Shown: piece after piece, positions 24,656 through 33,754 of the stretch
Numbering within the stretch: the first letter of the stretch is position 1
How the letters are laid out: each line of letters begins with the position of its first letter
Source of the DNA: Hephaestia caeni
GTDB taxonomy: Bacteria; Pseudomonadota; Alphaproteobacteria; Sphingomonadales; Sphingomonadaceae
Direction of reading: 5' to 3'
DNA length: 64,000 nt
Assembly: GCF_003550065.1 (NCBI RefSeq)
Contig: NZ_QXDC01000002.1
Coordinates: 1,732,260-1,796,259, forward strand
Notes under the pieces: generated by a model
Databases searched by the model: none
The model's input: the letters and a program-made list of their open reading frames with translations, nothing else
What the model was told of the DNA's origin: nothing
Translations under genes and position numbers: made by a program

Positions 24656-25987
24656 ATGCCGCATCCTGCCCCCCGCCCCTTCTCGATCGCCGCGCGCGGC
24701 CCACTGGCCGGCCGGATCACCGTTCCCGGCGACAAATCGATCAGCCACCGCGCGCTGATGCTCGGCGCGCTCGCGGTCGGCACCAGCCGGATCACCGGGC
24801 TACTCGAAGGCGAGGACGTGCTCGCCACCGCCGCCGCCCTTCGCGGCATGGGCGCGACAATCATCCGCGAGGACGACGGCGCCTGGGTGGTCGACGGCGT
24901 CGGCGTCGGCGGGCTGCTCCAGCCCGAATCGGCGCTGGAAATGGGCAATTCGGGCACCTCGACGCGGCTGCTGATGGGGCTCGTCGCGACCCACCCGATC
25001 ACCACCACCTTCACCGGCGACGCCTCGCTCTCGAAGCGCCCGATGGGCCGCGTGATCGAGCCGCTGGCGCAGATGGGCGCCGATATCACCGCGAGCCCGG
25101 GGGGGCGATTGCCGCTGATGGTGCGCGGAATCGCGCCCGCGGTGCGAATCGACTACCGGCTGCCGGTCGCCTCGGCGCAGGTCAAATCGGCGGTGCTGCT
25201 CGCGGGGCTTAACACGCCGGGGATCACGCGCGTAATCGAGCCGGTGCCGACGCGCGACCATAGCGAGCGGATGCTCGCGGGTTTCGGCGCGGATCTCACC
25301 GTCGAAGAAACGGGCGGCGAGCGGATCATCGCGATCCGCGGCGAGGCCGAGCTGCAACCGCAGCAGATCACGGTGCCCGGTGACCCTTCGTCGGCGGCAT
25401 TCTGGGCCGTCGCCGCCTCGATCGTACCCGAATCGGATATCGTCATCGCCAATGTCGGGCTCAATCCGACGCGCGCCGGGCTGTTCACCGTGCTGCGCGC
25501 GATGGGGGCGGATATCGAGGAAATCGACCGCCGGACGGTGGGAGGCGAACCGGTCGCCGATCTGCGCGTGCGCCACGCCGCGCTCTCCGCGATCGAGGTG
25601 CCGCACGACCTGGCGCCGAGCATGATCGACGAATATCCGATCCTGTTCGTCGCCGCCGCGCTGGCCGAGGGCCGCACCGTCGCGCGCGGGGCGGAGGAAC
25701 TGCGCGTCAAGGAATCGGATCGGATCGCGGTGATGGCAACCGCGCTGCGTGCCGCCGGCGCGAGAATCGAGGAATTCGAGGACGGGCTCACGATCGAGGG
25801 CCGCGGCGGCGCGCCCTTGGCCGGAAACGCCCACGCCGCCTCGCACCTCGATCACCGTATCGCGATGGCGATGACGGTGGCCGGGCTCGCCGCGATCGCC
25901 CCGATCACAATCGACGACATCGCCCCGGTGGCGACGAGCTATCCCGCCTTTTTCGGCACCCTAGACCAGCTTACGGGCCAGGCATGA
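24656..25987 (+). CDS. aroA: 3-phosphoshikimate 1-carboxyvinyltransferase (EPSP synthase)
   Basis: 443 aa enzyme of the shikimate pathway. Motifs: [20 protein letters not shown] (S3P/PEP-binding Lys), [47 protein letters not shown], and [15 protein letters not shown] near the C-terminus, then [24 protein letters not shown] has Ala/Gly choices of the class II (glyphosate-insensitive-like) kind, but sensitivity cannot be judged by eye. ATG 24656; the upstream in-frame extension is intergenic. Overlaps cmk start by 4 bp. Confidence 0.95.
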   Translation: MPHPAPRPFSIAARGPLAGRITVPGDKSISHRALMLGALAVGTSRITGLLEGEDVLATAAALRGMGATIIREDDGAWVVDGVGVGGLLQPESALEMGNSGTSTRLLMGLVATHPITTTFTGDASLSKRPMGRVIEPLAQMGADITASPGGRLPLMVRGIAPAVRIDYRLPVASAQVKSAVLLAGLNTPGITRVIEPVPTRDHSERMLAGFGADLTVEETGGERIIAIRGEAELQPQQITVPGDPSSAAFWAVAASIVPESDIVIANVGLNPTRAGLFTVLRAMGADIEEIDRRTVGGEPVADLRVRHAALSAIEVPHDLAPSMIDEYPILFVAAALAEGRTVARGAEELRVKESDRIAVMATALRAAGARIEEFEDGLTIEGRGGAPLAGNAHAASHLDHRIAMAMTVAGLAAIAPITIDDIAPVATSYPAFFGTLDQLTGQA

Positions 25988-26613
25988 TCATCGCCGTCGA
26001 TGGCCCCGCCGCGTCGGGCAAGGGCACGATCGCGCGCGCGCTCGCGCATCGTTACAGGCTGCCGCATCTCGATACGGGGCTGCTCTATCGCGCCGTCGCA
26101 GCGACGGTGTTGCAGCACGATCTCGATCCGGCAATCGAAGCCGATGCCGTGGCGAGCTGCGGCTTCGACGACATGCTGCTCGGCGATCCCGAACTGCGCA
26201 CCGATCGGGTCGGCCAGGTCGCCTCGATCGTCTCGGCGCATCCGCTGGTGCGCGCGGCATTGCTCCAGCGCCAGCGCCGCTTCGCACGCCAGCCGGGCGG
26301 CGCGGTGCTCGACGGGCGCGATATCGGCACCGTGATCGCGCCCGAAGCCGAGGTGAAACTGTTCGTCAAGGCCACGCCGACGATCCGCGCGCGCCGCCGC
26401 CACGCCGAATTGCAGGCCCGCGGCGGCACCCAGAGCTTCGATCGCGTGCTGGCCGACATCCGCGCGCGCGACCAGCGCGATGCACAGCGCACCGCCGCGC
26501 CGCTGGTGCAGGCCCCCGACGCGGTGCTGCTCGACACGAGCTTCCTGTCGATCGACGCCGCGGTGCAGAAGGCGATCGATCTGGTGGAAGCGAAGCGGCG
26601 GGGCGCGGCCTAG
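25984..26613 (+). CDS. cmk: Cytidylate kinase
   Basis: 209 aa; phosphorylates CMP and dCMP. P-loop [53 protein letters not shown] and the LID region [11 protein letters not shown], then [19 protein letters not shown] and [14 protein letters not shown]. Coupled to aroA by ATGA overlap; aroA-cmk followed by rpsA is a frequent bacterial order, though here 522 bp with a repeat and leader separate rpsA. Confidence 0.96.
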   Translation: MIIAVDGPAASGKGTIARALAHRYRLPHLDTGLLYRAVAATVLQHDLDPAIEADAVASCGFDDMLLGDPELRTDRVGQVASIVSAHPLVRAALLQRQRRFARQPGGAVLDGRDIGTVIAPEAEVKLFVKATPTIRARRRHAELQARGGTQSFDRVLADIRARDQRDAQRTAAPLVQAPDAVLLDTSFLSIDAAVQKAIDLVEAKRRGAA

Positions 26614-26620
26614 AGAAAAC

Positions 26621-26710
26621 CGTCATGCCGGACGTGTTCCGGCATCCAACGTGCAACAAGCGATAGCGCTCGTGGAGGGTTGGACCCCGGAACGAGTCCG
26701 GGGTGACGAG
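26621..26710. repeat. Family B palindrome pair, copy 1
   Basis: CGTCATGCCGGACGTGTTCCGGCATCC hairpin at the left (split here: CATGCCGGAC / GTTCCGGCAT), a ~30-bp centre with an AGCG..CGCT element, and ACCCCGGAACGAGTCCGGGGT hairpin ending GTGACG on the right. Copies 2 and 3 at 31576 and 42673 share both ends. Confidence 0.85.
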
Positions 26711-27135
26711 AAGTTGCCAATTTTGCCGGGTCTAAGCCTCGCTCGACCGTTCACCGGCCGCAAACCGACGCCGCGCATCGGCGGCAATTTGGGCACCCGG
26801 CACCTCCCTGCCTTGCGCCAAGTTTAGGGTGCCTTGGCCGGGCACAACAGACTCAGGTCGAAATTTAAACCAACAGTATCAGAGGGGAGTCCAGCCGCAC
26901 CTTGCCTCATGCGCGCACAAGCGCTATGTGCGCGCCCGTCCGTCGGGCGGTGCCCGCGGGGGAAGGCGCGACGGGATGAGTCCTCTCGCGCCCTTTTCGC
27001 TTTAATCGGCGGTTCCTTCGCGAAGCTTGCTCGTCTGGATGCCGTGCCCGTATTCGGCGTGCGCGGCAGTTCGGCCACAAGACCGCCGGAACCAACCGGC
27101 CGGCCGGAAAACGTCAGTTCAGGAACCACATCTTT
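26711..27135 (+). other. Long gene-free leader region of rpsA
   Basis: 425 bp without a credible gene. It probably contains the rpsA promoter and a long 5' leader. The centre is AT-richer (AAATTTAAACC near 26862), then come several GC hairpins, including the terminator-like one at 26965. Confidence 0.6.
26965..26997 (+). promoter_or_regulatory. Terminator-like hairpin in the rpsA leader
   Basis: Stem GGCGCGA (26965-26971) / TCGCGCC (26986-26992), 14-nt loop, then CTTTT, 140 bp upstream of the rpsA ATG. It could be an attenuator in the S1 leader or the end of a short RNA. Confidence 0.45.
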
Positions 27136-28851
27136 ATGGCCACTACGGCAAACCCCACCCGCGATGATTTCGCGGCCATGCTCGAGCAGACGCTCGGCGG
27201 CACCGACAGTTTCGAAGGCCATGTCGTCAAGGGCACCGTCACCGCGATCGAAAACGATCTCGCCGTCATCGACGTCGGGCTGAAGAGCGAAGGCCGCGTG
27301 CCGCTGCGCGAATTCGCCGCGCCGGGGCAGAAGGCCGATCTCAAGGTCGGCGACGAAGTCGAAGTTTATGTCGACCGCGTCGAGAATGTGAACGGCGAAG
27401 CGATGCTGAGCCGCGATCGCGCCCGCCGCGAAGCCGCCTGGGACAAGCTCGAAACCGAATTCGCCGAAAGCAGCCGCGTCGAGGGCGTGATCTTCGGCCG
27501 CGTCAAGGGCGGCTTCACCGTCGACTTGAACGGCGCTGTCGCCTTCCTGCCCGGCAGCCAGGTCGATATCCGCCCGGTGCGCGACGTGACCCCGCTGATG
27601 GACATGCCGCAGCCGTTCCAGATCCTGAAGATGGACCGCAAGCGCGGCAACATCGTCGTCTCGCGCCGCGCGGTGCTCGAGGAAACTCGCGCCGAGCAGC
27701 GTTCGGGCCTGATCCAGAGCCTCGCCGAAGGTCAGGTGATCGAAGGCGTCGTCAAGAACATCACCGATTACGGTGCGTTCGTCGATCTCGGCGGCATCGA
27801 CGGCCTGCTCCACGTCACCGACCTCAGCTACAAGCGCGTCGGCCACCCGTCGGAGATGCTCGGCATCGGCGACACGGTGAAGGTGCAGATCATCCGCATC
27901 AACCGCGACACGCAGCGCATCTCGCTGGGCATGAAGCAGCTCGAGAGCGATCCGTGGGAAGGCGCATCGGCCAAATATCCGGTCGGCGCCAAGCTCAACG
28001 GCCGCGTCACCAACATCACCGAATATGGTGCGTTCGTCGAACTCGAAGCCGGGATCGAGGGCCTTGTCCACGTTTCCGAGATGAGCTGGACCAAGAAGAA
28101 CGTCCATCCGGGCAAGATCGTCTCGACCAGCCAGGAAGTCGAAGTCGTCATTCTCGAGGTCGACGAAGAGAAGCGTCGCATCTCGCTGGGCCTCAAGCAG
28201 GCGCAGGCGAATCCGTGGGAGGCCTTCGCCGAGAAGCACCCGGTCGGCTCGACCGTCGAAGGCGAGGTCAAGAACGCGACCGAATTCGGCCTGTTTGTCG
28301 GGCTCGACGGCGATGTGGACGGCATGGTCCACATGTCCGACATCGCCTGGGGCATTTCGGGCGAGGACGCACTCAACCTGCACCGCAAGGGCGAAACCGT
28401 GCAGGCGATCGTGCTCGACATCGACGCCGAGAAGGAGCGCATCTCGCTCGGCATGAAGCAGCTTGAGCGCGGCGCCCCCGCGGTCGGCGGCGCGCCGGCA
28501 GCCGCCGGCGGCAAGGTGAACAAGGGCGCGATCGTCACCGTCACCGTGCTCGAAGTCCGCGATGCGGGCCTCGAAGTGCAGGCGGGCGAGGACGGGGCGA
28601 CCGGCTTCATCAAGCGCACCGATCTCGGCCGCGACCGCGACGAGCAGCGCCCCGAACGCTTCCAGGTCGGCCAGAAGTTCGACGCGATGGTGTCGGGCTT
28701 CGACCGGTCGAAGAAGCCGACCTTCTCGATCAAGGCGATGCAGATCGCCGAGGAGAAGCAGGCGGTGCAGCAATATGGTTCGTCCGATTCGGGCGCGTCG
28801 CTGGGCGACATCCTTGGCGAAGCGCTGAAGGCGCGCGAAACCAAGCAGTAA
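27136..28851 (+). CDS. rpsA: 30S ribosomal protein S1
   Basis: 571 aa with six S1/OB RNA-binding repeats, the full bacterial form. Repeats begin at about residues 30, 118, 200, 285, 372 and 455; repeats 3 and 4 are closest to consensus (GVVKNITDYGAFVDLGGIDGLLH; GRVTNITEYGAFVELEAGIEGLVH). Needed for initiation on structured mRNAs. ATG 27136. The long leader suggests regulated expression. Followed by ihfB, the same neighbour as in other proteobacteria. Confidence 0.98.
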   Translation: MATTANPTRDDFAAMLEQTLGGTDSFEGHVVKGTVTAIENDLAVIDVGLKSEGRVPLREFAAPGQKADLKVGDEVEVYVDRVENVNGEAMLSRDRARREAAWDKLETEFAESSRVEGVIFGRVKGGFTVDLNGAVAFLPGSQVDIRPVRDVTPLMDMPQPFQILKMDRKRGNIVVSRRAVLEETRAEQRSGLIQSLAEGQVIEGVVKNITDYGAFVDLGGIDGLLHVTDLSYKRVGHPSEMLGIGDTVKVQIIRINRDTQRISLGMKQLESDPWEGASAKYPVGAKLNGRVTNITEYGAFVELEAGIEGLVHVSEMSWTKKNVHPGKIVSTSQEVEVVILEVDEEKRRISLGLKQAQANPWEAFAEKHPVGSTVEGEVKNATEFGLFVGLDGDVDGMVHMSDIAWGISGEDALNLHRKGETVQAIVLDIDAEKERISLGMKQLERGAPAVGGAPAAAGGKVNKGAIVTVTVLEVRDAGLEVQAGEDGATGFIKRTDLGRDRDEQRPERFQVGQKFDAMVSGFDRSKKPTFSIKAMQIAEEKQAVQQYGSSDSGASLGDILGEALKARETKQ

Positions 28852-28862
28852 GCGACTACATC

Positions 28863-28895
28863 ACGGCGGGCGGTGCGGGCCGCTCCGCTCGCCGT
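28863..28895 (+). terminator. GC-rich hairpin after rpsA (no T-run)
   Basis: ACGGCGGGCGG... / ...CCGCTCGCCGT stem of imperfect pairs starting 12 bp after the rpsA stop. It lacks a T-run, so it may only stabilise the mRNA end. Confidence 0.35.
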
Positions 28896-29062
28896 GAAAC
28901 GCGTTTCGCGTGTCGCAACAATCCTATCGGTCAGGCCGAATCGCGTGTAAGGGCTGGTATCGATCGAAGTTGAGCGTGCCCGCACGGTGCGGGAACAAGG
29001 GCGCAACCCGCGAGCGCAGCAGCGCCGCCAAGCGACCCAATCGACCTGATGGGAGGGCGTTG

Positions 29063-29341
29063 ATGATCCGATCGGAACTCGTTCAGATGCTTGCGGATGA
29101 AAATCCGGATCTGGCGCTGCGCGACGTGGAAGCGATCGTCTCGACCTTTTTCGATGAAATCACCGCCCGACTCGCCGATGACGGCCGCGTCGAACTGCGC
29201 GGGTTCGGCGCCTTTTCGACGCGGGCGCGCGACGCGCGCACGGGCCGCAACCCGCGCACCGGCGAGACCGTGCAGGTCGACGCCAAGCGCGTGCCCTATT
29301 TCAAGCCCGGCAAGGAAATGCGCGCGCGCCTCAACGTCTGA
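29063..29341 (+). CDS. ihfB: Integration host factor subunit beta
   Basis: 92 aa HU/IHF-family DNA-bending protein. [17 protein letters not shown] at the N-terminus, [26 protein letters not shown] in the beta-arm (with the intercalating Pro in NPRTGE), and [15 protein letters not shown] at the end, which identify IHF-beta rather than HU. ATG 29063 with GGGAGG 8 bases upstream. Follows rpsA after 211 bp. Confidence 0.95.
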   Translation: MIRSELVQMLADENPDLALRDVEAIVSTFFDEITARLADDGRVELRGFGAFSTRARDARTGRNPRTGETVQVDAKRVPYFKPGKEMRARLNV

Positions 29342-29359
29342 GCGCCTGATTCGCAATTC

Positions 29360-29375
29360 GGCACCGGCCCGCTCC
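29360..29375. repeat. Family A element fragment
   Basis: GGCACCGGCCCGCTCC, identical to the outer arm of the family A palindrome, here without a partner arm. Lies between ihfB and tRNA-Leu. Confidence 0.6.
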
Positions 29376-29448
29376 GAAAATCCACCTCGAACGCCGCTAC
29401 CTTTAGCTTGACGACCCCGCTACCGATGCGCTTCTCGTCGGCGCCGGC

Positions 29449-29535
29449 GCGGACGTGGCGAAATCGGTAGACGCAGCGGACTTAAAATCCGCTTGCCCAA
29501 CGGCAGTGCGGGTTCGAGTCCCGCCGTCCGCACCA
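29449..29535 (+). tRNA. tRNA-Leu (TAA anticodon)
   Basis: 87-nt class II tRNA: acceptor GCGGACG / CGTCCGC, anticodon stem GCGGA-CTTAAAA-TCCGC (TAA), long variable arm TGCCCAACGGCA, T-arm GCGGG-TTCGAGT-CCCGC, encoded CCA. Confidence 0.97.
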
Positions 29536-29630
29536 ACACCCCGACCACCGGAACTCGTGGAAGCGCCGTGATGGCGCCTGCGGCGTTCGCGTGGCACAGT
29601 GGGGCGGCACGCGACGAACGGAGACGAGGA

Positions 29631-31100
29631 TTGACGCGCACGACGACGGTGACGGCGATCATGCTCGCGTTCGGGCTGCTTGGCAGTTGCGACCGGCGAA
29701 GCGATGTCGGCCCGGTGGTCGCCAGCGTGATCGGCGACGCGCCCGTGCTCGCCGATCCGGCACGCCGGGCGCTCGGCCGGCCGTCGCAGATGCTGATGGC
29801 CAGCGTCGCGCAGGGGCTGGTGCGGCTCGACGCCACCGGGCAGGTCGAACCCGGCATCGCCGAACGCTGGATCGTGATCGACGACGGCATGAGCTACATT
29901 TTCCGGATCGGGGACGTGACATGGCCCGACGGCAGCGCGGTGACCGCGCGCGCGGTGGTCCAGCGGCTGCGGCGCGAACTCGCGCCCGGTTCGCGCAACC
30001 CGCTGCGCCCCTATCTCACCGCGATCGACGAAGTGGTGGAGATGACGCCCGAGGTGATCGAGGTGCGGATGAAAACGCCGCGACCCGATCTGCTGCGGCT
30101 GCTCGCGCGCCCCGAACTCGCGATCTTCCGGCTCGATCCGCCGCGCGGTACCGGCCCGATGCGGCGTAGCGCGCAGCGCAGTGCGCCGGGGCTCCTGCTC
30201 GAGCCCGTCCCCGGCCCGGTCATCGACGCCGACGATCCCCCGCCCCCGCCGCGCCCCGAACAGACGGTGCGGCTGATCGGCGAGCGCGCGGCGAAAGCGA
30301 TTCTGCGGTTCAAGGCGCTGCGATCCGACATGGTCGACGGCGGCACGTTCGCCGACTGGCCGCTGGTCGGGCTCGCCGAGATCGCGCCGACCGCGATCCG
30401 GTTCGATCCCGCGCAAGGGCTGTTTGGGCTCGCCATCGTCGAACGGTCGGGTTTTCTGGCGACGGCGGAGAACCGCGCCGTGCTGGCCGGCGCGCTCGAC
30501 CGCGAGGCGATCGTAGCGCTGGTCCGCGCCGGCTGGCCGACCACCGATCGCATCCTGCCCGACGCGATCGATCTCGCGACACCGCCCAACCTGCCCGGCT
30601 GGGCGATCGGCACGCTCGACGAGCGCCGCGCGCACGCGCGATCGGTGGTCGCGGCGTGGGAATCGGCACACGACACGCCCCTCAGCCTGCGGATCGCGCT
30701 ACCCGACGGGCCCGGCGCGACCCTGCTGTTCGGCGGGATCGCGGCATCGTTCGCCGCGATCGGGGTCGAGGCGACGCGCGTGCCGATGCGCGCCGACGCC
30801 GATCTGCGCCTCGTCGATGCGATTGCCCCGGCGGACAATGCGCGCTGGTATCTCGCCCGCGCCTGCGCGCCGTGCGGCGAACAGGCGTCGACGCTGATCG
30901 ATGCCGCCCGCACCGCCGCCGACACACCGGCGCGCGGCGCCGCGATCGCCCGGGCCGACGCGGCGCTGACCGCCGATGTCGCCTTCATCCCCTTCGCCGC
31001 GCCGCTGAGATGGTCGCTGGTCGCCGCGCGACTCGACCAATGGCAGCCCAACCCCCGCGCGTGGCACCCGTTGAATCACCTGCGTTCCGACACCAAGTGA
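29631..31100 (+). CDS. ABC transporter substrate-binding lipoprotein (peptide-binding family 5), orphan
   Basis: About 489 aa. A TTG start at 29631 with GAGGA upstream gives a perfect lipoprotein signal ending in the lipobox LLGSC; no upstream start does, although an ATG at 29571 would add 20 residues. The body follows the SBP_bac_5 plan: VAQGLVRLDATGQVEPGIAERW, YIFRIGDVTWPDGSAVTARAVVQRLRREL, and VLAGALDREAIVALV. Shorter and more divergent than typical oligopeptide-binding proteins. No permease or ATPase gene is adjacent, so its transporter partner is unknown. Confidence 0.85.
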   Translation: MTRTTTVTAIMLAFGLLGSCDRRSDVGPVVASVIGDAPVLADPARRALGRPSQMLMASVAQGLVRLDATGQVEPGIAERWIVIDDGMSYIFRIGDVTWPDGSAVTARAVVQRLRRELAPGSRNPLRPYLTAIDEVVEMTPEVIEVRMKTPRPDLLRLLARPELAIFRLDPPRGTGPMRRSAQRSAPGLLLEPVPGPVIDADDPPPPPRPEQTVRLIGERAAKAILRFKALRSDMVDGGTFADWPLVGLAEIAPTAIRFDPAQGLFGLAIVERSGFLATAENRAVLAGALDREAIVALVRAGWPTTDRILPDAIDLATPPNLPGWAIGTLDERRAHARSVVAAWESAHDTPLSLRIALPDGPGATLLFGGIAASFAAIGVEATRVPMRADADLRLVDAIAPADNARWYLARACAPCGEQASTLIDAARTAADTPARGAAIARADAALTADVAFIPFAAPLRWSLVAARLDQWQPNPRAWHPLNHLRSDTK

Positions 31101-31107
31101 TTTGGTA

Positions 31108-31542
31108 ATGGCAAACCGAACCACCCGCATCGACCCCGCGATGATCGACCGGCTGGCCGACATGGCGTATCTCGACCGCAATCCCGCCGCCGTGCGCAAG
31201 CGCGTCGAGGGCATGGAGCATCTGCTCGAACGGCTGTTCGTCATTCCGGGGATCAACCGGCCGGTGGGGCTCGACGTGATCCTCGATCTCATCCCCGTCG
31301 TCGGCGGCACCGTCGGCGCGGCGCTCGGCGCGTGGATGGCGTGGGAAGCGCGCAATGTCGGCATGTCCAAATTTCAGATGACGCGGATGATGGGCAATGT
31401 CGGCCTGGATTTCCTGCTCGGCCTGATCCCATTCGTTGGCGCGGTGCCTGATTTCTTCTTCCGATCGAACACGCGCAACCTGCGCATCATCAGGAAACAC
31501 CTCGACAAGCACCACCCCTCGACGGTGGTGATCGAACAGTGA
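31108..31542 (+). CDS. DUF4112 domain-containing membrane protein
   Basis: 144 aa. Hallmark DUF4112 sequences: LLERLFVIPGINRPVGLDVILDLIPVVGG and NVGLDFLLGLIPFVGAVPDFFFRSNTRNLRII, two hydrophobic Gly/Pro-rich hairpins in the membrane. Function unknown. ATG 31108; a TTG two codons earlier overlaps the stop of the substrate-binding protein gene region. Only 7 bp downstream of that gene, so cotranscribed. Followed by a family B repeat. Confidence 0.9.
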   Translation: MANRTTRIDPAMIDRLADMAYLDRNPAAVRKRVEGMEHLLERLFVIPGINRPVGLDVILDLIPVVGGTVGAALGAWMAWEARNVGMSKFQMTRMMGNVGLDFLLGLIPFVGAVPDFFFRSNTRNLRIIRKHLDKHHPSTVVIEQ

Positions 31543-31575
31543 GGCGCCCGCCCAGACGTGTGGCGGGGCCGCTGT

Positions 31576-31664
31576 CGTCATGCCGGACTCGTTCCGGCAT
31601 CCAACCCTCCACGAGCGGTAACGCTTGAGGCGCGTTAGACCCCGGAACCAGTCCGGGGTGACGA
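31576..31664. repeat. Family B palindrome pair, copy 2
   Basis: CGTCATGCCGGACTCGTTCCGGCATCC at the left end and ACCCCGGAACCAGTCCGGGGTGACG at the right end, as in copies 1 and 3. At the convergent junction of the DUF4112 and RNase T2 genes. Confidence 0.85.
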
Positions 31665-31689
31665 ACAGGGTCTCGGTACCAGTATTCCC

Positions 31690-32403
31690 TCACCGCAGCC
31701 CGCGCCAAACCTTGAGGCGCGCCGTCTTGGCCAGCCCGCCCTGAAAGCTGGGGCAGCGGTGGTAGCGATAGGCGGTGTCGAGGCAGACCCACACTTCCTC
31801 CAGCCAGCCGTGCCGGTTGGCGGTGATACGCATCATGTCCGCCTTCAGCCCCGGATTGACGCGCGCCATCGCTTCGGCAAACGATCCTGCGGTGAGACGG
31901 CGGCGTGAGAGGGCATCCATGTCCGGATAGCGCAGGCGAGCGTAGAGGCGACGCGAGCGTTCGAAGAACTGCGCGGGCGTGTCGCGCGTGCAGGTGCCGT
32001 GCTTGGCCCATTCGTGCTGGATGAGTTGCAGATCGGGGGTGGCGCAAAGGTGCTGCGACAGGACGCGTTCGGGCAGCAAGCTCGCCGGGCGGCAATATTG
32101 CGGCCATTCCTTCGTCTTGCCGTCGGGCCACAGGCCGTGGAGCGTGAAACCGAAGCGGTTGCCGCTGCCGCACTGGAATCTGGCCGCGGCCTGCTTCGCG
32201 TGGTCGTGGCAGAATTGCGGCGCCCATTTGATCGCGAGCGTATAGCCGCCGATCGCGCGCAGGCGCCGGGGCTGATCCTTGCTCGGCAGATCGGGCTTGG
32301 GGCGCGCCAGCGAGGTCGGCAGGTCGCATTTGTACGCCTGCGCATTGGCGGCGACGGGCACCAGAAGCGCGGCGGCCGCTACCAGTTTCACCAGTGTTTT
32401 CAT
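31690..32403 (-). CDS. Ribonuclease T2 family, secreted
   Basis: 237 aa with signal peptide (cleaved near ANA at residues 19-21). Both active-site segments are intact: FTLHGLWPDG (CAS I, catalytic His) and HEWAKHGTC (CAS II, His/Glu/Lys/His set). Several cysteines suggest disulfides. A periplasmic endoribonuclease like E. coli RNase I. ATG 32403; the frame is open further back into the nadC end. 50 bp downstream of nadC on the same strand. Confidence 0.93.
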   Translation of the reverse strand: MKTLVKLVAAAALLVPVAANAQAYKCDLPTSLARPKPDLPSKDQPRRLRAIGGYTLAIKWAPQFCHDHAKQAAARFQCGSGNRFGFTLHGLWPDGKTKEWPQYCRPASLLPERVLSQHLCATPDLQLIQHEWAKHGTCTRDTPAQFFERSRRLYARLRYPDMDALSRRRLTAGSFAEAMARVNPGLKADMMRITANRHGWLEEVWVCLDTAYRYHRCPSFQGGLAKTARLKVWRGLR

Positions 32404-32453
32404 GTTTCTACCCCCTCCGCCCGATTGTGCCGCCGCTTCCCCGCGCCCGCAAG

Positions 32454-33299
32454 TCACACGCTTGCGAAGTCGAGCCCGATATCCGCCGCCGGCGCCGATT
32501 GGGTGAGGCGGCCGACGCTGACATAGGTGACGCCGGTTTCGGCGATCGCCCGGATCGTCTCCAGCGTCACCCCGCCCGACGCCTCGGTCGGCACACGCCC
32601 GCCAACCAGCGTCACCGCACCGCGCAACACCGGCGGGGGCATGTTGTCGAGCAGCAGATGTGTCGCCCCGGCGGCGAGCGCGGGTTCGATCTGGTCGACC
32701 GAATCGACCTCGACGATGATCCGTTCGATCCCCGCCGCAACCGCGCGGCGGACCGCTTCATCGATCGATCCGGCGACCGCGACGTGATTGTCCTTGATCA
32801 TCGCCGCATCCCACAGCCCCATGCGGTGGTTGGTCGCGCCGCCCATCCGCGTCGCGTATTTTTCGAGCACGCGCAGGCCGGGGATCGTCTTGCGCGTGTC
32901 GAGCAGCGTCGCGCCCGTGCCGAGGATGCGATCGACATAGGTGCGCGTCATCGTCGCGATGCCCGACAAATGCTGGACGGTGTTGAGCGCCGAGCGCTCG
33001 GCCGTCAGCAGCGCGCGCGCCTTGCCTTCGAGCCGCATCAGATCGGTGCCGGGGGAGACGCGGTCGCCCTCCTCCACCAGCCGCTCGATCCGCACCTCGG
33101 GATCGAGCGCACGGAAGAACGCCTCGGCGATCGGGAGCCCGGCGACGGTGATCGCGTCACGGCTGTCCATCACGCCCGAAAAGCACGCGTCGGCGGGGAT
33201 GACGGCGGCCGACGTGATGTCGCCGCCGGCGCCCAGATCCTCGGCGAGCGTGGCCGCGACGAACGTGTCGAGATCGAATCGATCGAGCGTGAAGGTCAA
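32454..33299 (-). CDS. nadC: Nicotinate-nucleotide pyrophosphorylase (quinolinate phosphoribosyltransferase)
   Basis: 281 aa; forms nicotinate mononucleotide from quinolinate and PRPP in NAD synthesis. Motifs: LAEDLGAGGDITS, RSALNTVQHLSGIAT, LLDTRKTIPGLRVLEKYATRMGGATNHRMGL, MIKDNHV, VEVDSV, LLLDNM and EASGGV. Start is TTG at 33299 with AGGAG 9 bases upstream; no ATG or GTG is nearby. nadA/nadB are not in the window. Confidence 0.95.
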   Translation of the reverse strand: MTFTLDRFDLDTFVAATLAEDLGAGGDITSAAVIPADACFSGVMDSRDAITVAGLPIAEAFFRALDPEVRIERLVEEGDRVSPGTDLMRLEGKARALLTAERSALNTVQHLSGIATMTRTYVDRILGTGATLLDTRKTIPGLRVLEKYATRMGGATNHRMGLWDAAMIKDNHVAVAGSIDEAVRRAVAAGIERIIVEVDSVDQIEPALAAGATHLLLDNMPPPVLRGAVTLVGGRVPTEASGGVTLETIRAIAETGVTYVSVGRLTQSAPAADIGLDFASV

Positions 33300-33320
33300 A
33301 ATTGCGTGCTCCTGTCTTCA

Positions 33321-33406
33321 CCGTTCGTGCTGAGCTTGTCGAAACACCGCTTCGCTTCGGGTTGAAGCAGGAAAAACGGCCCTTCGACAAGCTCAGGGCG
33401 AACGGG
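33321..33406. repeat. Family D palindrome, CCGTTCG...CGAACGG, copy 1
   Basis: Starts CCGTTCGTGCTGAGCTTGTC and ends GACAAGCTCAGGGCGAACGG in inverted orientation around a ~40-bp centre. Upstream of nadC. Copy 2 is at 52486. Confidence 0.8.
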
Positions 33407-33444
33407 GGTGTTCTGGGCCAGCCTTCCCAGGCGAACGGTCGACC

Positions 33445-33747
33445 CTATTCGAGCAGCTTCGGCCCTTCCTTCTGCAACATCGCGCGGAGCTGGTTGCCGA
33501 ACATGCCAAGGAAAGCGGGGAGATCGAATTCGGCATGGACATTGGCGTCCTGCACGTCGAGCCGGCTGGCGACGCGTTGCCCCATCGCCTCGACGGTGAA
33601 GTGCATCACATCGCCTTCCCAATGCCGCTCGGTGATCGCGCCGCCGGGGACGAAGTGGGCGATCTTCCCCACCCCGTGCTCGATCCGGCCGCGCGCGGCG
33701 GCCTTGCCGAGGCGGTGGGGGAGATCGACGGCGACGGGCTCGGTCAT
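33445..33747 (-). CDS. Polyhydroxyalkanoic-acid-system family protein (TIGR02610-like)
   Basis: 100 aa cytosolic protein matching the PHA_gran_rgn family by length and by the patterns LPHRLGKAAARGRIE and GQRVASRLDVQDANVHAEFDLPAFLGMF, with a Leu/Lys-rich end. The family is associated with polyhydroxyalkanoate granule loci but is also found elsewhere; no PHA synthase or depolymerase lies in this window. Same strand as the VOC gene 7 bp upstream. Confidence 0.85.
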   Translation of the reverse strand: MTEPVAVDLPHRLGKAAARGRIEHGVGKIAHFVPGGAITERHWEGDVMHFTVEAMGQRVASRLDVQDANVHAEFDLPAFLGMFGNQLRAMLQKEGPKLLE

Positions 33748-33754
33748 GGCATCC

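Noticed and set aside
26824..28773. 649-codon minus-strand frame opposite rpsA
   Set aside because: The six S1 repeats on the plus strand are unmistakable; the antisense has only biased Asp/Ala/Leu composition.
29408..29440. Sigma70 promoter before tRNA-Leu (TTGACG)
   Set aside because: No -10-like hexamer at 16-18 bp, so it is not listed.
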